From UBA4416 sp020846025 (GTDB lineage: Bacteria; Bacteroidota; Bacteroidia; B-17B0; Aurantibacillaceae), in NCBI GenBank assembly GCA_963169295.1, contig CAUJDD010000078.1, positions 1 to 64,000 of the forward strand: 64,000 bases of DNA. The letters run 5' to 3'. The notes under the pieces are model-generated. The model did not search any database. It saw nothing but the letters and a program-made list of their open reading frames with translations, and was not told where the DNA came from. The position numbers and the translations under genes were made by a program. This document shows, one piece after another, positions 60,342 to 64,000 of this stretch. The number at the start of each line of letters is the position of its first letter. Within the stretch, counting starts at the first letter, position 1.

Positions 60342-60647
60342 TTAAACTTTAATTTCTACTTCAACACCACTTGGTAATTCAAGTTTCATTAAAGCATCTA
60401 CAGTTTTAGATGATGAGCTGTAAATGTCTAACAAACGCTTATAAGCACACACTTGAAATTGTTCACGTGCTTTTTTGTTTACGTGTGGCGATCGTAATAC
60501 CGTGAAGATTCTTTTGTTTGTAGGTAATGGAATTGGACCATTTACTACTGCACCTGTCATTTTCACAGTTTTTACGATTTTTTCAGCAGATTTATCTACT
60601 AAGTTGTAATCGTATGATTTTAATTTTATTCTGATTCTCTGATTCAT
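60342..60647 (-). CDS. rpsJ: 30S ribosomal protein S10
   Basis: 101 residues: 'RIRIKLKSYDYNLVDKSAEK', 'GPIPLPTNKRIFTVLRSPH' and 'EQFQVCAYKRLLDIYSSSSK'. It also works in antitermination with NusB, whose gene is at 22717. It follows fusA by 25 bp; tuf is not between them. Confidence 0.98.
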   Translation of the reverse strand: MNQRIRIKLKSYDYNLVDKSAEKIVKTVKMTGAVVNGPIPLPTNKRIFTVLRSPHVNKKAREQFQVCAYKRLLDIYSSSSKTVDALMKLELPSGVEVEIKV

Positions 60648-60672
60648 ATAAAGAACGATTTATATTGTTTAA

Positions 60673-62793
60673 CTAGTTAACTTTTTCTGTTTTACCTTTT
60701 GATTTTGCAATTACATCTGCAGCTACGTTAGCTGGAGCATCAGCATAATGAGAGAACTCCATAGTAGATGTTGCACGACCTGATGTTAAAGTACGTAATT
60801 GGGTTACGTAACCAAACATTTCAGATAATGGAACTTTTGCTTTTACAACTTGAGCATTGTTTTTAGAGTCCATACCTTCAATTTGACCACGACGACGGTT
60901 TAAGTCACCAACTACATCACCCATATTTTGTTCAGGAGTAATTACTTCTACTTTCATAATTGGCTCTTTTAATACCGGATTACATTTATTTAATGCTTCA
61001 CGGTATGCAGTACGAGCACAAATTTCAAAAGATAATGAATCAGAATCCACCGCGTGGAACGAACCATCTATTAAGCGTACTTTTAAGCTATCTAATGGAT
61101 AACCAGCTAATACACCATTTGCCATTGATGCTTTAAATCCTTTTTCAACTGAAGGAATAAACTCACGAGGAATTGCACCACCCGTAATTTCATTTACAAA
61201 TTGCAAACCTCCATTTTTAGTTACTTCGAAATCCTCATCAACAGGACCGATTACTACTTTAATATCGGCAAATTTACCACGACCACCTGTTTGTTTTTTG
61301 TAAACCTCGCGGTGCTCGTATGTTTTAGAGATAGATTCTTTATATGACACTTGAGGTGCACCTTGATTTACTTCAACTTTAAATTCACGTTTTAAACGGT
61401 CGATAATAATTTCTAGGTGTAACTCTCCCATTCCTTCGATAATGGTTTGACCTGAATCCTCATTAGTAGAAACCTTGAAAGTAGGATCTTCTTCAGCTAA
61501 TTTACCTAATCCTACACCTAAACGATCTAAATCACCTTGTGTTTTTGGTTCGATAGCCAATCCAATTACTGGATCAGGGAATTTCATAGACTCTAATACA
61601 ATTGGATGTTTTTCATCACATAATGTATCACCAGTACGAATATCTTTAAATCCAACTGCTGCACCAATATCACCTGCCTCAATAAACTCGATTGGATTTT
61701 GTTTGTTAGCGTGCATTTGGAAAATACGAGAAATACGCTCTTTGTTACCAGAACGAGTATTTAACACATAAGAACCAGCGTCTAAATGACCAGCATAGGC
61801 TCGGAAGAAAGCTAAACGACCAACGAATGGATCGGTTGCAATTTTGAATGCTAATGCAGTAAATGGTTCCTTTACATCCGGTTTACGAGTTAATTCTGCA
61901 CCTGTATCAGGATTAGTACCGGTAATATTTTCTTTATCAAGAGGAGAAGGCATTAACTCCATTACTAAATCCAACATAGTTTGTACACCTTTGTTTTTGA
62001 AAGATGAACCACAAACCATAGGAACAATTTTATTAGCTATACAAGCTTTTCGTAAAGCATCTAAAACCTCACGTTCAGTAATAGTTTCAGGAGCTTCAAA
62101 GAATTTCTCCATGATTTTATCATCGAATTCAGAAACTGATTCGAATAATTTCTCTCTCCACTCAGCAACTTCCGCAGCCATATCATCAGGAATAGGAACT
62201 TCTGTGAAAGTCATTCCTTTATCGGCTTCATTCCACACAATACCACGGTTGTTAATTAAATCAACCACACCTTTAAAGTTATCTTCAGAACCAATTGGTA
62301 ATTGTAATGGAACAGCGTTACCACCTAAAATTTCTTTAACTTGTTTTACAACATTTAAGAAATCTGAACCTTGACGGTCCATTTTATTTACGAAACCAAT
62401 ACGAGAAACCCCGTAGTTATCAGCTAAACGCCAGTTAGTTTCAGATTGTGGTTCAACACCGTCAACTGCTGAAAATAAGAAAACTAAACCATCTAATACA
62501 CGTAAAGAACGGTTAACTTCAACCGTAAAATCCACGTGACCAGGAGTGTCAATAATATTTAACTTATATTTATTATTTCTGTAGTTCCAAAAACATGTAG
62601 TTGCAGCAGAAGTAATGGTGATACCACGCTCTTGTTCTTGTGCCATCCAGTCCATTGTAGCTGCACCTTCGTGCACCTCACCAATTTTATGATTAACACC
62701 TGTATAATACAGAATACGCTCTGTAGTTGTAGTTTTACCTGCATCAATGTGTGCAGCAATACCTATATTTCTTGTATATCTTAAATCGCTCAT
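60673..62793 (-). CDS. fusA: Elongation factor G
   Basis: 706 residues. G1 'AHIDAGKTTTTERILYYTG', G2/G3 'RGITITSAATT' and 'NIIDTPGHVDFTVEV', G4 'NKMD', then domains II-V ('GELHLEIIIDRLKREFKVEV', 'GDLNRRRGQIEGM'). It drives translocation on the ribosome. Complete and of normal length; part of the str operon. Confidence 0.98.
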   Translation of the reverse strand: MSDLRYTRNIGIAAHIDAGKTTTTERILYYTGVNHKIGEVHEGAATMDWMAQEQERGITITSAATTCFWNYRNNKYKLNIIDTPGHVDFTVEVNRSLRVLDGLVFLFSAVDGVEPQSETNWRLADNYGVSRIGFVNKMDRQGSDFLNVVKQVKEILGGNAVPLQLPIGSEDNFKGVVDLINNRGIVWNEADKGMTFTEVPIPDDMAAEVAEWREKLFESVSEFDDKIMEKFFEAPETITEREVLDALRKACIANKIVPMVCGSSFKNKGVQTMLDLVMELMPSPLDKENITGTNPDTGAELTRKPDVKEPFTALAFKIATDPFVGRLAFFRAYAGHLDAGSYVLNTRSGNKERISRIFQMHANKQNPIEFIEAGDIGAAVGFKDIRTGDTLCDEKHPIVLESMKFPDPVIGLAIEPKTQGDLDRLGVGLGKLAEEDPTFKVSTNEDSGQTIIEGMGELHLEIIIDRLKREFKVEVNQGAPQVSYKESISKTYEHREVYKKQTGGRGKFADIKVVIGPVDEDFEVTKNGGLQFVNEITGGAIPREFIPSVEKGFKASMANGVLAGYPLDSLKVRLIDGSFHAVDSDSLSFEICARTAYREALNKCNPVLKEPIMKVEVITPEQNMGDVVGDLNRRRGQIEGMDSKNNAQVVKAKVPLSEMFGYVTQLRTLTSGRATSTMEFSHYADAPANVAADVIAKSKGKTEKVN

Positions 62794-62799
62794 GTAATT

Positions 62800-63267
62800 T
62801 TAGAATCTAAAGTGTGAGAAGGCTTTATTAGCTTCAGCCATTTTATGTACATCTTCTTTCTTTTTGAAAGCTGCACCCTCTTCTTTTGAAGCGGCAACAA
62901 TCTCTCCAGCTAATTTTTGAGCCATTGATTTTTCATTACGTTTACGAGCGTAAGTAATCATCCATTTAATAGCTAAAGCTAATTTTCTTTCAGGACGAAC
63001 TTCTGATGGAATTTGGAAAGTAGCACCACCTACACGACGAGAACGCACCTCAACTTGTGGAGTTACGTTTGCTAATCCTTTTTTAAATACTTCTAAACCA
63101 TCTTCATTAGTACGTTTTGCAACGATTTCGATGCATTCATGAAATATTTTAGACGCGGTATTTTTCTTACCATCGTACATTAAACTGTTTAAAAAACGAG
63201 TTACCAAAACATCATTGTAAATTGGATCTGGTAATAAAATTCTCTTTTTAGCGGTTGATTTTCTCAT
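62800..63267 (-). CDS. rpsG: 30S ribosomal protein S7
   Basis: 155 residues: 'RILLPDPIYNDVLVTRFLNS', 'NVTPQVEVRSRRVGGATFQI' and 'RKRNEKSMAQKLAGEIVAAS'. S7 nucleates the 30S head and contacts E-site tRNA. It precedes fusA by 6 bp. Confidence 0.98.
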   Translation of the reverse strand: MRKSTAKKRILLPDPIYNDVLVTRFLNSLMYDGKKNTASKIFHECIEIVAKRTNEDGLEVFKKGLANVTPQVEVRSRRVGGATFQIPSEVRPERKLALAIKWMITYARKRNEKSMAQKLAGEIVAASKEEGAAFKKKEDVHKMAEANKAFSHFRF

Positions 63268-63301
63268 TATTGAAATCTACTTAAAATTGTATCTATACTA
63301 A

Positions 63302-63706
63302 TTATTTTTTCTTAGCTGGAGCTGCTGCAGCACCTGCTTTAGGACGTTTAGTTCCATATTTAGAACGTTGTTGTTTACGTCCTTCTACACCTGCTGTATC
63401 TAAAGATCCACGAACAATATGGTAACGTACCCCTGGTAAATCTTTAACACGACCACCGCGCACTAAAACAATACTGTGTTCTTGTAAATTATGACCTTCT
63501 CCTGGGATATAAGCAATTACCTCTTGCTTATTGGTTAAACGAACCTTAGCTACTTTACGCATTGCTGAGTTAGGTTTTTTAGGGGTTGTTGTGTACACAC
63601 GTGTACAAACACCACGGCGTTGTGGACATGAATCCAAAGCGGCCGATTTGCTTTTGTTAGGTGCTTTAAAGCGACCTTTTCTTACTAATTGTGATATTGT
63701 AGGCAT
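63302..63706 (-). CDS. rpsL: 30S ribosomal protein S12
   Basis: 134 residues: 'ALDSCPQRRGVCTRVYTTTP', 'KKPNSAMRKVAKVRLTNKQE' (Lys43-equivalent of streptomycin resistance is wild type) and 'PGVRYHIVRGSLDTAGVEGR'. An Ala/Lys tail (PKAGAAAAPAKKK) ends the protein. First gene of the operon, behind a strong promoter. Confidence 0.98.
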   Translation of the reverse strand: MPTISQLVRKGRFKAPNKSKSAALDSCPQRRGVCTRVYTTTPKKPNSAMRKVAKVRLTNKQEVIAYIPGEGHNLQEHSIVLVRGGRVKDLPGVRYHIVRGSLDTAGVEGRKQQRSKYGTKRPKAGAAAAPAKKK

Positions 63707-63750
63707 TTTAATCCTCTGTATTACTTGATTTTACTATAATTTACAATTTT

Positions 63751-63763
63751 CCCAATTTTTGGG
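63751..63763 (-). promoter_or_regulatory. Small dyad in the rpsL leader
   Basis: CCCAATTTTTGGG (63751-63763) has CCCAA/TTGGG arms and lies between promoter and rpsL start in the predicted 5' untranslated region. It may be a leader hairpin or chance; no known ribosomal-protein binding motif is recognised. Confidence 0.25.
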
Positions 63764-63767
63764 ACGG

Positions 63768-63798
63768 CAAAGATAGAATTAATTTTTCCATCAACAAA
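63768..63798 (-). promoter_or_regulatory. rpsL promoter: Promoter of the str-S10-spc-alpha operon
   Basis: On the minus strand TTTG (complement of 63795-63798), 19 bp, TATCTTTG (complement of 63768-63775) is a near-ideal Bacteroidota promoter (TTTG-N19-TAnnTTTG). It lies about 60 bp before the rpsL ATG. An inverted repeat ATCAAC/GTTGAT (63790-63811) overlaps the -33 box. Confidence 0.75.
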
Positions 63799-63874
63799 AA
63801 AAATGTTGATAAATATTTAATATTTCCTTGAAATTTTTATTGAATCCTACTTTTAAAGGTATGAATCTACTCAT

Positions 63875-63919
63875 AAAATGAAAAAGGTTATTCATTTTTC
63901 GAATAACCTTTTTCATTTT
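63875..63919. terminator. Strong bidirectional terminator
   Basis: AAAATGAAAAAGGTTATTC (63875-63893), loop ATTTTTC, GAATAACCTTTTTCATTTT (63901-63919): a perfect 19-bp stem with A and T flanks. It ends the gene whose 3' end is at 63934 on the minus strand and insulates the ribosomal promoter. Confidence 0.9.
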
Positions 63920-63933
63920 ATTTTTTCAATAGA

Positions 63934-64000
63934 TTACCTAAACAAATTCACTGAGCCGTGTTTTTCAATTTCATTTCCATCAAAGCCAGTTGCTTTCACG
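63934..64000 (-). CDS. C-terminal end of a truncated gene
   Basis: The minus-strand frame reads V-K-A-T-G-F-D-G-N-E-I-E-K-H-G-S-V-N-L-F-R and stops at 63934-63936; the rest lies beyond the window. The 'VKATGFDGNEIEKHG' pattern suggests an envelope or Ig-like domain end but no family is recognised. A terminator follows directly, which supports it being a real gene end. Confidence 0.55.
   Translation of the reverse strand, partial: VKATGFDGNEIEKHGSVNLFR

Noticed and set aside
61844..62374. Plus-strand frame of 176 codons opposite fusA
   Set aside because: It lies wholly within the well-conserved EF-G gene on the other strand and is a shadow frame.

Overview
The window comes from an AT-rich member of the Bacteroidota, probably an uncultured Flavobacteriia- or Chitinophagia-like lineage. 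The evidence is the pair of type IX secretion (T9SS) sorting domains, a PorP/SprF-family outer-membrane protein, a leucine dehydrogenase, NusB with a long N-terminal extension, promoters of the Bacteroidota TTG-N19-TAnnTTTG type, few Shine-Dalgarno sites, and a str/S10/spc/alpha ribosomal operon without tuf between fusA and rpsJ.

Region 1 (1-19.27 kb) is an accessory island. It starts with the 3' part of an unrecognised gene, then a zeta-toxin-like P-loop kinase followed by a histone-H1-like basic protein. Next come three replication/mobility-type genes (HTH protein, initiator-like protein, DnaC-like ATPase) and a membrane protein. A compact five-gene defence cluster follows: an AbiL/RloAB-type ATPase plus TOPRIM-like protein, then, after 9 bp, a complete Detocs-type system (TPR-GHKL sensor kinase, lone receiver, receiver fused to a nucleosidase of the purine-phosphorylase fold). 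In family terms this is a phospho-relay that switches on ATP destruction after phage infection. An ArsR-SRPBCC-hydrolase cassette with twin operators follows, flanked by long nested inverted repeats. The island ends with a minus-strand six-gene cluster of small proteins (a DUF6266-like protein, two small membrane proteins and three microproteins built around a fragment resembling the N-terminus of HU) and a divergent small DNA-binding protein. Five nested hairpin elements of 115-170 bp lie between the gene modules.

Region 2 (19.27-35.7 kb) is ordinary chromosome: coaE, a YbbR protein, yajC, a DUF1573 lipoprotein, a glutamine amidotransferase, nusB, leucine dehydrogenase, a PagL-like outer-membrane protein, GT-C glycosyltransferase and PAP2 genes, fumarylacetoacetase, upp, an EamA transporter, a BtuF-like protein and a T9SS-secreted esterase. 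A possible small RNA with its own promoter and terminator sits at the island/core junction.

Region 3 (35.7-46.1 kb) holds two paralogous T9SS type-B adhesins around a PorP/SprF protein. One adhesin carries a 4-bp frameshifting deletion relative to its sister. A CvfB-like S1 protein and a LolC/E-like permease follow.

Region 4 (46.1-63.8 kb) is the minus-strand ribosomal cluster from rpsL to rplQ, including rpmD and rpmJ, with a strong promoter in front and a terminator behind. A small lipoprotein gene is inserted between rpsJ and rplC. The last bases carry the end of another minus-strand gene.
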